Of a DNA stretch of 34,827 bases, positions 8,229 to 16,927 are shown in pieces. The notes beneath the pieces are model-generated. The model was not told where the DNA came from. It saw only the letters and a list, made by a program, of their open reading frames with translations, and made no database searches. The position numbers were made by a program, and so were the translations under genes. Every line of letters begins with the position of its first letter. The first letter of the stretch is position 1. Source of the DNA: Alphaproteobacteria bacterium (lineage in GTDB: Bacteria; Pseudomonadota; Alphaproteobacteria; Micropepsales; Micropepsaceae); contig JAHFQC010000057.1 in NCBI GenBank assembly GCA_023259375.1, forward strand, positions 1 to 34,827, written 5' to 3'.

Positions 8229-8631
8229 TCAGCGCGTGTGAACCTGAGCCGCTTTGGCGGCAATCATTAGCTGGGTTGTAATTTCTGCTGTCACTTGCCG
8301 AAGTTCGCGCGGGGCGTCGACGAGATCTGACGCGAATGCCGACCATTGGCGCTGTTTGGCCGGATCTTCGGAAAAGGCTGGCGTCAGCGCATCGGGAAAA
8401 TCGGACGGGATCTCCGTTTGGCGACGTACGAAGGTTGCAGCGACAGCCCGCGCAAGCCTTTCCTCGTTAAAAGCGAAGGTCTTCATCAACACCCAGATAT
8501 CGTAGAAGTCTTTCATCCGGCTGTTGGCGCGGCCAAGCGCAACCATCGCCTGGAATTTTTTCGGCAACGACCGTTTCGGGTGCGTAGGCGCGAAGCTTGG
8601 GGCGAGGCAAGTCGAGTAGTGCAGGATACCC
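8229..8631 (-). pseudogene. AbiEii/AbiGii-type nucleotidyltransferase toxin, 5'-truncated and frameshifted
   Basis: Two reading frames together give the C-terminal half of an AbiEii-family toxin. The first reads YPALLDLPRPKLRAYAPETV then VAEK; the second continues with FQAMVALGRANSRMKDFYDI. They are separated by one extra base in a run of six T on the plus strand (8556-8561). The N-terminal nucleotidyltransferase domain is missing, and no AbiEi antitoxin gene is nearby. Intact AbiEii proteins are GTP-binding nucleotidyltransferases in type IV toxin-antitoxin and phage-abortive systems. This is a dead remnant next to a tRNA, consistent with island decay. Confidence 0.8.
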
Positions 8632-8663
8632 TGCACGACAAGCTTGGCTCAATAAAACGGTGT

Positions 8664-8684
8664 GCAGCGCGCTATACGCGCTGC
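8664..8684. terminator. Perfect palindrome after the glyoxalase-superfamily gene
   Basis: GCAGCGCG (8664-8671) and CGCGCTGC (8677-8684) flank a 5-nt loop, just after the minus-strand stop at 8691. A weak T-rich stretch follows on the minus strand. It probably ends the glyoxalase-superfamily transcript. Confidence 0.45.
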
Positions 8685-8690
8685 GAGACA

Positions 8691-9344
8691 TTACGTTTCA
8701 GGTGTAATGACTGGTGGCAGATATTGTACGAAGGAGATGATGTTCCTGTCGGGATCACGAACATGAAAATCGATGCCGCCCCAAGGGTGTCTGACTAGCT
8801 TTTGCGGGATATCGACGCCTTTGGCGGAAAATTCCTCGAACAACACTTTGACATTCGTCGTTTCAATTGTCGTCAGAATAAGGGATACCTCGCGCGCCGC
8901 CAGCTCGGCAAAAGTAGGCTGCTCTACAAAGCGCAAGTGCAGGCAGGCGTGATCGCGTGACACAGCGCCATAGAAGGGCGGCTGACCATGCAGGAAATCA
9001 ATATCGAAACCGAGTTTGGCGTGGAAAAATCTCGAACTGGCCGTGACGTCCCGCACGAACAGGATGGGAATGGCGCCTTTCAGCATTGGCGCTGAAGTGG
9101 AGGCTGAAGGTATATCGACCGCGGCGATTTTGTTCTTGAGCGTTTGCCAATCCGTAAAGCCGGATTCTACGGCGATGATTTCCTGCGCCACCGCGAGTGG
9201 CAAAGGCATGGCCAGTATCTCGGTGTCGCAGAGATGGCGAAAACGCTCCAACAGCCGGACCTTGCCACCGAGGGAGTAGTCTCGTTCCCGGTGCCAGCGC
9301 AGCAGCAATTTGGCTTGTTTACGAAAGGACTCGATCGAGGGCAC
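8691..9344 (-). CDS. Two-domain glyoxalase-superfamily (VOC) protein
   Basis: A 217-residue protein. Residues about 5-70 form a small helical domain, with LPLAVAQEIIAVESGFTDWQ, typical of the extra N-terminal domain in some glyoxalase-superfamily proteins. Residues about 90-205 form a VOC (bleomycin-resistance/dioxygenase) fold, with ILFVRDVTASSRFFHAKLGF, HPWGGIDFHVRDPDRN and IISFVQ. Such proteins bind or isomerise small molecules or confer drug resistance; the ligand is unknown. The start is set at GTG 9344: the upstream in-frame GTG at 9350 overlaps the strong AGGAGG site (9350-9355 on the minus strand). Confidence 0.8.
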   Translation of the reverse strand: MPSIESFRKQAKLLLRWHRERDYSLGGKVRLLERFRHLCDTEILAMPLPLAVAQEIIAVESGFTDWQTLKNKIAAVDIPSASTSAPMLKGAIPILFVRDVTASSRFFHAKLGFDIDFLHGQPPFYGAVSRDHACLHLRFVEQPTFAELAAREVSLILTTIETTNVKVLFEEFSAKGVDIPQKLVRHPWGGIDFHVRDPDRNIISFVQYLPPVITPET

Positions 9345-9533
9345 ATACACCTCCTGCTGAGAAATCAGCGGGCGGGCTTAGCCCTTCCGGCGCAGCGCCG
9401 ATGCATCCCGAAAACACATCAGGATTATGGAATGCGCCGATCTCTGTCAATTCGGCATGGAAGGGCGGTTCTCGTGATCAGAGAACAACAGCGGTCTCGA
9501 AGGTTGTTCTGGCGACAGGTTATGGAGCACTAC

Positions 9534-9562
9534 TTGCCGCTTCAATTTTCGATATCTATATG
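9534..9562 (+). promoter_or_regulatory. Candidate promoter of the chimeric secreted ORF
   Basis: TTGCCG (9534-9539), a 17-nt spacer and TATATG (9557-9562) precede the GTG at 9580. The element lies in a locally AT-rich stretch. The gap 9345-9533 shows no gene. Confidence 0.3.
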
Positions 9563-9579
9563 CCTGAGGGGCGTGTTGT

Positions 9580-10125
9580 GTGGAAGCGGACTTGGCTAAG
9601 AGCAATTTTCGGAAAGGAACCATTTTTGCCGGCTTGGTCGTAGGCATTATGTGCATCAATTCTGCAAATGCGGAACCGGCCTGTCCGCGGATGGAATTTG
9701 TTGTTGTTGATGATCAAGGTCCTCGCACGATCGCCGAACCAGACGGAAATATCCTGCACCTCAAAGCGGCGCCGCTACTCACAATGACCGATTTCACGGG
9801 TGCAAACGTAACACTCACACGGATGGCCGATGCAATCTCGTCTTCGCTGCGTCCCCCGTTGATGGCGACGCGCCAATCGGGCTCCTTTCTGGCATCCGTT
9901 ATAATCCGCCGGGATTTCATGCGCATTCCACCCCGTTGGATCAGGCGGCGCTTGCAGGTCATGATGTCGTCGTTCGTCTGTTTGTGGAACACGGCGCGCG
10001 GCTTGACGTCAGGGATACGGTTTATCAGGGAACGCCGGAAGCATGGGCGCGACATGTCGGCAAAGAAGACATCGCCGATTATCTGCGCGCTTGCTCAGGT
10101 AGTCGGGGCATTGATGGCTAATTGA
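9580..10125 (+). pseudogene. Chimeric ORF: truncated secreted SecD-head-like protein read into foreign sequence
   Basis: The first 75 or so codons encode a signal peptide (FAGLVVGIMCINSANA) and a stretch, EFVVVDDQGPRTIAEPD to MTDFTGANVTLT. This resembles the start of small secreted proteins with a SecD P1-head-like domain. After about residue 78 the frame no longer looks like that family. It runs out of frame across an ankyrin-repeat remnant and becomes rich in Arg, Ser and Ile. The most likely history is a deletion or fusion that removed the 3' end of the secreted-protein gene. The open frame of 181 codons could still be translated. The GTG start has GAGGGGCG upstream. Confidence 0.45.
9843..10121 (+). 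pseudogene. Ankyrin-repeat protein, 3' remnant
   Basis: In a different frame from the overlapping chimeric ORF, this stretch reads RYNPPGFHAHSTPLDQAALA, then GHDVVVRLFVEHGARLDVRD, then DIADYLRA before a stop at 10121. These are ankyrin repeats of a common small bacterial family. No start codon with a ribosome binding site is visible, and the N-terminal half is absent. Its last 27 bases overlap the 3' end of the convergent GST gene. Confidence 0.7.
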
Positions 10126-10736
10126 GCGGCGAAAGCCCGCTGGTACGCCGGTCGCGCCTCGCCGCGGGCGACATAAGCGGCCAGGTTTGGGTACTCCTCC
10201 AGGAGGCCCGGTATGCGAAAGCGTAACAGCACCGATACCATTAGCAGATCGCCTGCGCTAAACGCTCCGTCGAGCCATTCACCGTCTTCCAGGCGAGCAG
10301 ATAATTGTCCCAACCGAACGCGGGCGCGGTCCATGACCAGTGGAAGGCGTTCTTGTGCCCACGGCATTTTCGCCTCGATTATTCTCGCTATTGTGAGATC
10401 GAGGATCGGCGGTTCCATGGTGTTGAGCGCAGCGAACATCCATGTGATCGCGCGCGCACGAGCAGGGGCATCCGCCGGCAACAGGCCTTCATGCTGCTGT
10501 GCGATGTGAAAGATGATCGATCCTGTTTCAAACAGAACAAGACCGCCTTCTTCATAGGTCGGAATCTGGCCGAACGGATGCAGCGCCAGATGTGCTGGTT
10601 CTTTCATCGCTTGGAACGAGATGAGGCGGACATTGTAGGGCTGGCCCACTTCTTCCAGCGCCCAGCGAACGCGCATGTCGCGCGCGAGCCCTTTGCCTTC
10701 ATCCGGCGATCGGTCGAACACAGTAAGTGTAGGCAT
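10095..10736 (-). CDS. Glutathione S-transferase family protein
   Basis: A 213-residue cytosolic GST. The thioredoxin-like N-terminal domain has VRWALEEVGQPYNVRLISF, the cis-Pro segment GQIPTYEEGG and the glutathione-binding FETGSIIFHIA. The all-helical C-terminal domain ends with LAAYVARGEARPAYQRAF. Family members conjugate glutathione to electrophiles or reduce peroxides; the exact substrate is unknown. The ATG at 10736 has AGGAAGG upstream. An in-frame upstream extension to 10865 lacks GST features and was rejected. Confidence 0.9.
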   Translation of the reverse strand: MPTLTVFDRSPDEGKGLARDMRVRWALEEVGQPYNVRLISFQAMKEPAHLALHPFGQIPTYEEGGLVLFETGSIIFHIAQQHEGLLPADAPARARAITWMFAALNTMEPPILDLTIARIIEAKMPWAQERLPLVMDRARVRLGQLSARLEDGEWLDGAFSAGDLLMVSVLLRFRIPGLLEEYPNLAAYVARGEARPAYQRAFAAQLAINAPTT

Positions 10737-10832
10737 CGGGTTGACCTTCCTGCGTAAGCCATTGGAGTTGGTCAGAGAATACCGACTGATGTGCGGGCTG
10801 GGAACGCCGTCGCTTTGCCTGTGAAGAGGGGG

Positions 10833-10848
10833 TGGGTCGGCGGACCCA
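10833..10848. promoter_or_regulatory. Palindrome in the GST-hemP gap
   Basis: TGGGTC (10833-10838) and GACCCA (10843-10848) flank GGCG. The site is about 100 bp upstream of the GST start and could be an operator for a dimeric regulator. The evidence is symmetry only. Confidence 0.25.
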
Positions 10849-10969
10849 GGAGTGGGTTTCCACATCGTCGATTCAAACCCGCTCGCCGGAGTTTCCTTAA
10901 GGTCACTCCTGAAAATGTGTGCTGCTTACAAATGGCGTCGCTGTCATCGTTGACACGAATCCAAATTTA

Positions 10970-11014
10970 TTGTTCCCTGGCATAGTGATGTGTGATATTG
11001 CGACTTAATTGCAA
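10970..11014 (+). promoter_or_regulatory. Candidate hemP promoter with an overlapping iron-type dyad
   Basis: TTGTTC (10970-10975), a 17-nt spacer and TGATAT (10993-10998) form a candidate promoter. An imperfect dyad with arms TTGC (10998-11001) and GCAA (11011-11014) sits at and after the -10 box, where a repressor would block transcription. Given the downstream genes, a Fur- or Irr-type iron regulator is a reasonable guess. The exact protein cannot be told from sequence. Confidence 0.35.
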
Positions 11015-11038
11015 ATACGGTGCAGGGGTATGGACCGC

Positions 11039-11224
11039 GTGAGCCGGGAGGAATTTGGCGATTGCAGGTGTGGCGCTCAGCCGGGCGCACCGGCGAGATC
11101 GGCTTTGCCGCGTCTGGATGTCCAGAAGGTTCTGCAAGGTTGCCGCGAGGTGATCCTGCTGCACGGCGCCGAAGAATACCGTTTGAAGCTTACGGCTGCC
11201 GGGAAATTGATCCTGACCAAATAG
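11039..11224 (+). CDS. hemP: Hemin uptake protein HemP
   Basis: A 61-residue protein with the HemP core LQGCREVILLHGAEEYRLKL and the ending TAAGKLILTK. HemP is a small protein encoded next to iron and heme uptake genes; in some proteobacteria it activates receptor expression. The start is uncertain. ATG 11030 is only one base after AGGGG (11024-11028), while GTG 11039 has normal spacing and is preferred. The N-terminal third is not conserved. It lies 81 nt before the TonB receptor and is probably in the same operon. Confidence 0.85.
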   Translation: MSREEFGDCRCGAQPGAPARSALPRLDVQKVLQGCREVILLHGAEEYRLKLTAAGKLILTK

Positions 11225-11305
11225 AACTTCGCATTCCGAAACTGTTCCAAGCCAGCCACGGGGCGCGTGCCCCCAGCCAGCCAGGATTTTGCTGACGAGG
11301 GGACT

Positions 11306-13693
11306 GTGGCCAATCATTCGAGTGCCGTGTTGTTTGCGCTGTGCGGACTGTGTGCGCCCGCGCTTGCCCAGGAGCAGATCGCGCAGGAGACCGTGAAGGT
11401 CAACGCCCACAAGCTGCGCGAGACCAATCTGTCGGTGCTGCCGACGGCCATCCAGGACACGCCGCAAGCGATCCAGGTGATCCCGCAAGAGATGATGCAG
11501 CAGCAGGCAACTGGCTCCTTGGAGCAGGCGCTGCGCAATGTGCCGGGCATCACGATTGCCATTGGTGAAGGCGGGACGCTGGCGGGCGACCAATTCAAGA
11601 TCCGCGGCTTTGATGCCAAGGATGACGTCTATCTCGATGGGCTGCGCGATTTCGGCGTTTACGCCCGCGACAGCTTCAATGATGAAGAAGTGCAGGTGCT
11701 GAAAGGCCCGTCTGGCGTGCTGTTCGGCCGGGGTACGACCGGCGGGGCGGTTAACATCGTCTCGAAGGCGCCCAAACTGGAAGATGCCATGGCGGCGACC
11801 GTCACCGGCGGTACCGAATATCTGCGCGGCACCGCCGATCTCAACGCCGTTCTCGATGCCACCACCGCCGTGCGTCTCAACCTGATGGGCAATTGGACCG
11901 GTGTGGTCGATCGCGACCGGGTCTATTCGCATCGCTGGGGACTGGCTGGCGCGGTAGGGTTCGGGCTCGGCACGGCGAGCACGGTGACGCTCTCCTATGT
12001 CCACCAACAGAACGATGCCCGGCCGGATTACGGCCTGCCGGTTGCGGTCGATCCGGTCACGCGCATTGCCGAACCGGTCAGCGAGAAGGGTATCCCGCGG
12101 TCGAATTACCTCGGCTATGAAAGCGACTGCGATCGTTCCACGGTCGATATCGTAACGGCGCGCGTCAGTCATCGCGTGTCGGATTGGCTGACGCTGACCA
12201 ATGACGCGCGTGTCGGGATATATTCGCGCACCTTCCAGTACACCACCGTGGATCGCTGCGATGAAACCGCGGCGACGAATTTCTGCGCCACCGCGATGGC
12301 GAGCAATCCGGCCGGCGCGTTCGGTGGGATTGGCGGCGGCGGTCCTTATGCGCAAAACGCCTGGGGTCTGCAGGATATCGCGACAGCACGGGCCGATTTC
12401 GATGTGGCAGGATTCCGCAATCAGCTGGTGGTGGGATTTGATGCTTCCTACCAGAACAACAAGCGCACCTTCTATGCCTACACGCTGCCGTCGAAAGCGG
12501 ATTTCACCTATCTCCTCGGCAATGGCAGTGCATCGCGCAGCAATATCGGCGTCAGCTTGCTTCATCCCGTGCATACGCCACCGCCCGGCTACACGGTTTT
12601 CCTGCCGAAAGTGAATGCGGCGCTACCGGCGCTGTCCTCGGCGACGCCCACGACCAATCTGTTCGCCAGTGGTGAGGCGACCGATTATGCCTTGTTCGCA
12701 ACCGAGCGGTTCTGGCTCGCGCCGGAATGGTCGCTGATCGGCAATCTGCGCTGGGACAATTACATAGCGTCCTATCAGAGCCGGACAATCGGCTCGCCGA
12801 CCGCGCCTTCGGTCGTGACGCCGCTGAAATCCTCCAACAATTTCTTCAGTCCGCGCGGCAGCCTGGTTTACGAGCCGAACGATCACCAGACGTTCTATTT
12901 CTCCTATGGCGAGGCGATGACGCCGCAAGGCACGTCGATCGTCGGCGCCGGAACCGGCATCGCCGCCACGACTGCCGATCTCAAACCGGAAAAGGCCGAG
13001 AATTTCGAGCTTGGCGCCAAATACGGGCTGGGTGATATCGTGCTCACGGCTTCGCTGTTCTGGATCAACAAGCAGAATTCGACCCGGGTGGATTCCACCA
13101 CCGGCGATGTGCTGTCGCAATCGGGCGAGAAACAGCGGGCGCGCGGCGCCGAACTCGGGATCTCCGGCAAGCTGACGCCGGATTGGACGTTCACCGCCTC
13201 CTACACCTATCTCGACACGTCGATCCGCCAGTCCTTCGTCAACTGCATCGCAGCGTCCGCCGCCGGAACGCCGCCGACCGGGATCATCTGCCCGACGGGG
13301 ATTGCCACGGGTTCGCCGGTCACCAATCCTTTTGCGATCGGGCGCCAGATCACGTTCACGCCCAAGAATGCCGCCACGCTGTGGACGTCCTACAATCTTC
13401 CGTTCGGTATCGAAGCAGGCGGCGGCGTGTTTTATCAAAGCGCGCTTTATAACGCCTACACGCCAGCCAGTGTCTCAACGGCCGCGCCCGCGACCATCAT
13501 GCCGTACCGGATCGTGCGCATTCCGGAGACAGTGCAGCTCGATGCATTTGCGGCCTACGAACTCGAGCACTGGCGGTTCGCAGTCAATGTGATGAACCTG
13601 ACCGATCGGCTGAATTACGCGCAGTCGTTCGGCAATCGGGGCACGCCCGCGCCCGGCCGTACGGTTCTGTTCTCGGTTTCATCGGCGATTTAG
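11306..13693 (+). CDS. TonB-dependent siderophore receptor (Fiu/catecholate-like)
   Basis: A 795-residue outer-membrane receptor. It has a signal peptide ([18 protein letters not shown]), a TonB-box-like ETVKVNA, a plug domain (about residues 45-165: [57 protein letters not shown]) and a long beta-barrel. The barrel shows [15 protein letters not shown] and [12 protein letters not shown] near the end. The family imports ferric siderophores using TonB energy. GTG 11306 is chosen because GAGGGG lies upstream and the signal peptide begins there. The neighbours hemP, piuC and the PepSY gene support an iron role. The C-terminus extends a few residues past the usual final aromatic strand. Confidence 0.93.
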   Translation: MANHSSAVLFALCGLCAPALAQEQIAQETVKVNAHKLRETNLSVLPTAIQDTPQAIQVIPQEMMQQQATGSLEQALRNVPGITIAIGEGGTLAGDQFKIRGFDAKDDVYLDGLRDFGVYARDSFNDEEVQVLKGPSGVLFGRGTTGGAVNIVSKAPKLEDAMAATVTGGTEYLRGTADLNAVLDATTAVRLNLMGNWTGVVDRDRVYSHRWGLAGAVGFGLGTASTVTLSYVHQQNDARPDYGLPVAVDPVTRIAEPVSEKGIPRSNYLGYESDCDRSTVDIVTARVSHRVSDWLTLTNDARVGIYSRTFQYTTVDRCDETAATNFCATAMASNPAGAFGGIGGGGPYAQNAWGLQDIATARADFDVAGFRNQLVVGFDASYQNNKRTFYAYTLPSKADFTYLLGNGSASRSNIGVSLLHPVHTPPPGYTVFLPKVNAALPALSSATPTTNLFASGEATDYALFATERFWLAPEWSLIGNLRWDNYIASYQSRTIGSPTAPSVVTPLKSSNNFFSPRGSLVYEPNDHQTFYFSYGEAMTPQGTSIVGAGTGIAATTADLKPEKAENFELGAKYGLGDIVLTASLFWINKQNSTRVDSTTGDVLSQSGEKQRARGAELGISGKLTPDWTFTASYTYLDTSIRQSFVNCIAASAAGTPPTGIICPTGIATGSPVTNPFAIGRQITFTPKNAATLWTSYNLPFGIEAGGGVFYQSALYNAYTPASVSTAAPATIMPYRIVRIPETVQLDAFAAYELEHWRFAVNVMNLTDRLNYAQSFGNRGTPAPGRTVLFSVSSAI

Positions 13694-13695
13694 GA

Positions 13696-13760
13696 GCGCT
13701 TTCAGGAAAAGTGGAGCCGTTGGCGACAGCGTACTGCGGCGGTTTTTCGTCCGAAAGCGC
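13696..13760. repeat. Palindromic intergenic element between receptor gene and piuC
   Basis: Arms GCGCTTTC (13696-13703) and GAAAGCGC (13753-13760) are separated by 49 nt. The arm sequence and the internal AGGAAAAGTGG resemble a dispersed intergenic repeat common in Rhizobiales-type genomes and the element at 4531-4567. It lies within the operon and could give a stable RNA hairpin that lowers piuC expression relative to the receptor. Confidence 0.45.
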
Positions 13761-13781
13761 GAAAACAAAAATGGAGAAGCC

Positions 13782-14462
13782 ATGCTGGTTCGTATTCCCG
13801 GCGTCCTGACCCAAGACGAGGTGGCGCATTGCCGTCAAGTGCTCGAAGCCGCGGCGTGGGTCGATGGCAAGGTCACGGCGGGCCAGCAATCGCGCCAGAC
13901 CAAGCACAATCTTCAGCTTGGCGAGCAATCGGCCGAAGCGCGCGAATTGGGCGAGTTCCTCTTGCGCCGCCTCGGCACTAACGAGTTGTTCGTCTCGGCT
14001 GCCTTGCCGCTCCGGATTTATCCGCCGCTGATCAACCGCTACGACGAAGGCATGGAATTCGGCACCCATATCGACAACGCCATTCGCCCGGTGCCGGGCC
14101 TCGGCGTGCGGGTGCGGACCGATCTTTCCGCCACGCTGTTTCTCACCGCGCCGGAAGACTACGACGGCGGTGAACTCATCATCGAAGATACCTATGGCGA
14201 GAAGCGGGTGAAGTTCGCGGCGGGCGACATGGTGCTGTATCCGGCAACCAGCCGTCATCGCGTCGAGCCGGTGACGCGCGGCAGTCGCTGGTGTTCCTTC
14301 TTCTGGATACAGAGCATGGTCCGCGATGATGGCGCCCGCGCGCTGCTGTTCGATCTCGACGGTGCGATCCGCTCGCTGCGTGGCCGCGAGGGCGATACCG
14401 CCGAGGCGGTGCAATTGACCGGCGTCTACCACAATCTGGTGCGGCGCTGGGCGGACGTCTGA
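13782..14462 (+). CDS. piuC: PKHD-type Fe(II)/2-oxoglutarate dioxygenase PiuC
   Basis: A 226-residue dioxygenase of the PiuC/YbiX family. The iron ligands are visible as His96 and Asp98 in GTHIDNAIR and His159 in SRHRVEPV. The downstream Arg in TRGSRW is the likely 2-oxoglutarate contact. Members are encoded beside TonB siderophore receptors and are thought to help release or modify iron-siderophore complexes; that role is inferred from context. The ATG at 13782 follows GGAGA. The stop overlaps the next gene by one base (TGATG). Confidence 0.92.
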   Translation: MLVRIPGVLTQDEVAHCRQVLEAAAWVDGKVTAGQQSRQTKHNLQLGEQSAEARELGEFLLRRLGTNELFVSAALPLRIYPPLINRYDEGMEFGTHIDNAIRPVPGLGVRVRTDLSATLFLTAPEDYDGGELIIEDTYGEKRVKFAAGDMVLYPATSRHRVEPVTRGSRWCSFFWIQSMVRDDGARALLFDLDGAIRSLRGREGDTAEAVQLTGVYHNLVRRWADV

Positions 14463-15589
14463 TGCGAAAGATCCTGTTTCAGATCCATTTGTGGACCGGG
14501 CTTCTTTTGGGCGCGGTGTTCGTCCTTCTCGGCCTTTCGGGAAGTTTGCTGGTCTATGATCACGAGATCCTGGCGATCGGCGAAAAGCCGGCGCCGCAGG
14601 CCTCGGCCGGTCCAGCCTTGCCGCTTGGGTCATTGCTGATGTCGGCTCGTGCGGCAGTCCCCGACCGCAAACTACAAGCCACCGTGCAGTTGCCTCAGGA
14701 CGCGAGCGACGCCGTTACGGTTCGGTTCCAGAAGGGCGGCCGCGGCAGGCCGGTCACGACGGTCTTTGTCGATCCAGCCACCGCTCGCGTGCTCGATGTC
14801 CGCACCGCAACGCCCAATTCGTTCTTCGGTTTTCTGCGCCAGTTCCATGGCAACCTTGCAATGGGGCGCGAGGGGCGGCAGATCGTTGGCTGGCTCGGCG
14901 TCGGCATGCTGGCGCTCGGCCTCAGCGGGATCGTGTTGTGGTGGCCGAAGCGCGGCGCCTGGAAATATGCCTTCGGGGTTCGCAAGGGGAGGCGGGGCTA
15001 TTGGTTTCACCGCGATCTGCATGGCGCTGTTGGAATTTGGTGCTGGGTTGTCTTCATTATCGTAAGTTTCAGCGGCGTCGCGATCGTCTTTCCCGAAACC
15101 GTGCGCACGCTCGCCTCCGTCGGGACAGCGCCAACCGGCAAGGTCTTTGATACGCGTCGCGGGGTGGAGGTGACGCCGGGCGCTGGTGTGAAGCCGCTGG
15201 AAGCCGATGGCGCTTTGGCGCTGGTCAAGGCGCGCTACCCGAATGCCGTCATCCGCAGCATTGCGCTTCCCGCCCGTGGTACCGAGGCTTTGCGGGTGAC
15301 CATGGGTCGTGCGGACGGACCGGTGTCGATCGCGTTTGTCGATCCGTACCGTAAGGCCATTGTCGCCGTTCGCAATCCGCCGGGCGGGGTACTCGATAAT
15401 ATCATGGCGTGGCAGCGGCCCCTGCATGCAGGGGATGGGTTGGGTGTGATCTGGCGCGCTCTGGTATTTCTGTCGGGCCTGTTGCCGGCGGTGTTTTTCG
15501 TCACCGGTTTGGTGATGTGGCTGAAGAAGCGAAATACGCGAAGGCATTTCCCGACGGGGGTGAAGGACGTTTCCGAAACGGGGAAATAG
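14462..15589 (+). CDS. PepSY-associated TM-helix domain protein
   Basis: A 375-residue inner-membrane protein with four transmembrane helices (about 10-32, 140-162, 188-212 and 335-358) and two periplasmic PepSY-like segments. Conserved His-containing motifs are FHGNLAMG, FHRDLHGAVG and RPLHAGDG. Such proteins accompany TonB siderophore receptors and are proposed periplasmic iron-siderophore reductases. The function is inferred from family and neighbours. It is translationally coupled to piuC by a one-base overlap. Confidence 0.88.
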   Translation: MRKILFQIHLWTGLLLGAVFVLLGLSGSLLVYDHEILAIGEKPAPQASAGPALPLGSLLMSARAAVPDRKLQATVQLPQDASDAVTVRFQKGGRGRPVTTVFVDPATARVLDVRTATPNSFFGFLRQFHGNLAMGREGRQIVGWLGVGMLALGLSGIVLWWPKRGAWKYAFGVRKGRRGYWFHRDLHGAVGIWCWVVFIIVSFSGVAIVFPETVRTLASVGTAPTGKVFDTRRGVEVTPGAGVKPLEADGALALVKARYPNAVIRSIALPARGTEALRVTMGRADGPVSIAFVDPYRKAIVAVRNPPGGVLDNIMAWQRPLHAGDGLGVIWRALVFLSGLLPAVFFVTGLVMWLKKRNTRRHFPTGVKDVSETGK

Positions 15590-15770
15590 TCTGCGGTTCA
15601 CACTTCTCAAACACGTGATGGCTGCCGTCGCTCATCGAGGCTACAAGGGAAACCGTCGTGCCCAAGTGTGGGAAGCTTAACCCCGTCTGAGTTGTCGGGT
15701 TCCCGTTTTGGAGGTCCGATCGTTCAGTTGGAGGTGCTAACCTGGTTTGTCGTGGATGTCTTTGGCGCGT

Positions 15771-16010
15771 TTATTGCCGCATTGGTGCCGTTTCGAATAT
15801 CGGAATAGCGAAACGGAAGACTATGCCGCCGGCCGGACTAGGCATCGCTCCAAGTTGGCCGCCATGAGCCTCAATAATCGAATAACTGATCGCGAGACCG
15901 ATTCCCATCCCATCTGCCTTCGTTGTGGCGAAGGGCTTGAATAGCCGTGACGCTATTTCGTTTGGAAAGATCGGAAATGGCGCTTCCCGAACGACTGGGC
16001 CTAGGTCCGG
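15771..16010 (-). pseudogene. Sensor histidine kinase, C-terminal ATPase remnant
   Basis: The minus strand encodes LFKPFATTKADGMGIGLAIS, then IIEAHGGQLGAMPSPAGGIV and FRFAIP before a stop. This is the G-box end of a HATPase_c domain, closest to PAS-containing kinases of the FixL/NodV type. The dimerisation domain, H box and sensor parts are missing, and upstream sequence does not resemble a kinase. It is a truncated gene. The gap 15590-15770 before it shows no gene. The only FixJ-type regulator in the window (21380-21994) lacks an adjacent kinase, so this may be debris from a related system. Confidence 0.75.
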
Positions 16011-16155
16011 AGTTAGACCAATTCCTGACATCTGCGCGCCGGCGACTAAGCGCCACAAACGGACAATCCCTTCAGCCCGCCAGAGGCTCCGAGCGCGCAA
16101 TCATTCTGTTTCAGAGGTAATGCATTCCCCTTGATTTAGGAAACGGTGAATTGCT

Positions 16156-16545
16156 CTAGCGTACAATTTGAGCGATACCGAGCATGTTGCCCTCGCTATC
16201 GCGAAACCACGCGGCACGCTCGCCGCGGCCCTTACTGGGATAATTACCGTCAATATTGACGATGCCGTTCACGGCCCCCTCGTATACTTCGAACACAACG
16301 CCACGAGCGCGCAAATCGGCAACCGCAGCCTCAATGTCGTCGACGTAGAAGCCCATTTGAGTGAACGAACCGTCCGAAGCACCAGCCGATGCGAACAGGC
16401 AAAAAACGCCCGTGGCGCCCTCGTAACGCAGGCCGCCTGCACGTTCCTCAACCGCTTCGAGTCCTAGATTTTCTGCATACCAACGGCGGGCTCTGGCAAG
16501 GTCTTGAGTGGGAATACGGGCTTCGATTCTCGCGTGTTTCAGCAT
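16156..16545 (-). CDS. VOC family protein (glyoxalase/bleomycin-resistance type)
   Basis: A 129-residue single-domain VOC protein. It has paired beta-alpha-beta modules: IEARIPTQDLARARRWYAEN at the start, QMGFYVDDIEAAVADLRARG in the middle and AAWFRDSEGNMLGIAQI at the end. Ligand or reaction is unknown. The ATG at 16545 starts right at the conserved first strand; an in-frame TTG extension to 16581 overlaps the stop of the hydrolase remnant upstream and was not chosen. The ribosome binding site is weak. It lies 32 nt downstream of the dienelactone hydrolase remnant. Confidence 0.8.
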   Translation of the reverse strand: MLKHARIEARIPTQDLARARRWYAENLGLEAVEERAGGLRYEGATGVFCLFASAGASDGSFTQMGFYVDDIEAAVADLRARGVVFEVYEGAVNGIVNIDGNYPSKGRGERAAWFRDSEGNMLGIAQIVR

Positions 16546-16577
16546 TTGCGCATCCCAGAGAAGTAGATCGTCGAACC

Positions 16578-16805
16578 TCAATGCGGCAGGAAATCCAGGA
16601 TGCGACCCAAGGTCAAACTCGCCGCGTGCTCGTCATAATCAGGAAGAGAGGAGTCGATGTAGAAGTGTCCGGCATGCGGGTCAGTGAACACTCGCGCATC
16701 AACACCGATGCGGGCAGCCGTATCAAGCCATGCCATAATCTCCGCGGAAGGTGCGAAGTCATCGTGGTCGGCTACATGTGCCTGAATGGGAAGTCCGACA
16801 CTCAC
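16578..16805 (-). pseudogene. Dienelactone hydrolase family protein, C-terminal remnant
   Basis: The frame reads VGLPIQAHVADHDDFAPSAE, then VFTDPHAGHFYIDSSLPDYD and LTLGRILDFL. This is the end of a dienelactone hydrolase, including the acid-loop Asp region and the catalytic His in AGHFYID. The nucleophile Cys half is missing. Upstream of about 16805 the frame stops resembling the family and runs into the promoter region of the divergent VOC gene. It is a 5'-truncated gene. Confidence 0.75.
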
Positions 16806-16840
16806 GATAATGTGCAAGAGCGTGTGTGAGCCATTCCGCT

Positions 16841-16877
16841 TTGGTATAGCCGCTCGCTGCCAATACCATCGTGCAAT
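16841..16877 (+). promoter_or_regulatory. Candidate promoter and shared motif upstream of the VOC-oxidoreductase pair
   Basis: TTGGTA (16841-16846), a 17-nt spacer and TACCAT (16864-16869) form a weak promoter. The 15-mer ATACCATCGTGCAAT (16863-16877) recurs exactly at 18986-19000 upstream of the epoxide hydrolase. The copies lie 50 and 55 nt before their start codons. Confidence 0.35.
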
Positions 16878-16927
16878 TGATCCGGCTTCGGCCTTCTGGT
16901 GCGGTTTGTGCGCCGAAGGAGACTGCG

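Noticed and set aside
10967..12574. 535-codon minus-strand frame across hemP and the TonB receptor
   Set aside because: Antisense shadow of two recognised genes, with no family resemblance.
15590..15770. Possible structured RNA after the PepSY gene (AAGGGAAACCG region)
   Set aside because: It faintly recalls part of a cobalamin riboswitch but lacks the B12 box and the rest of the core, and no suitable gene follows.
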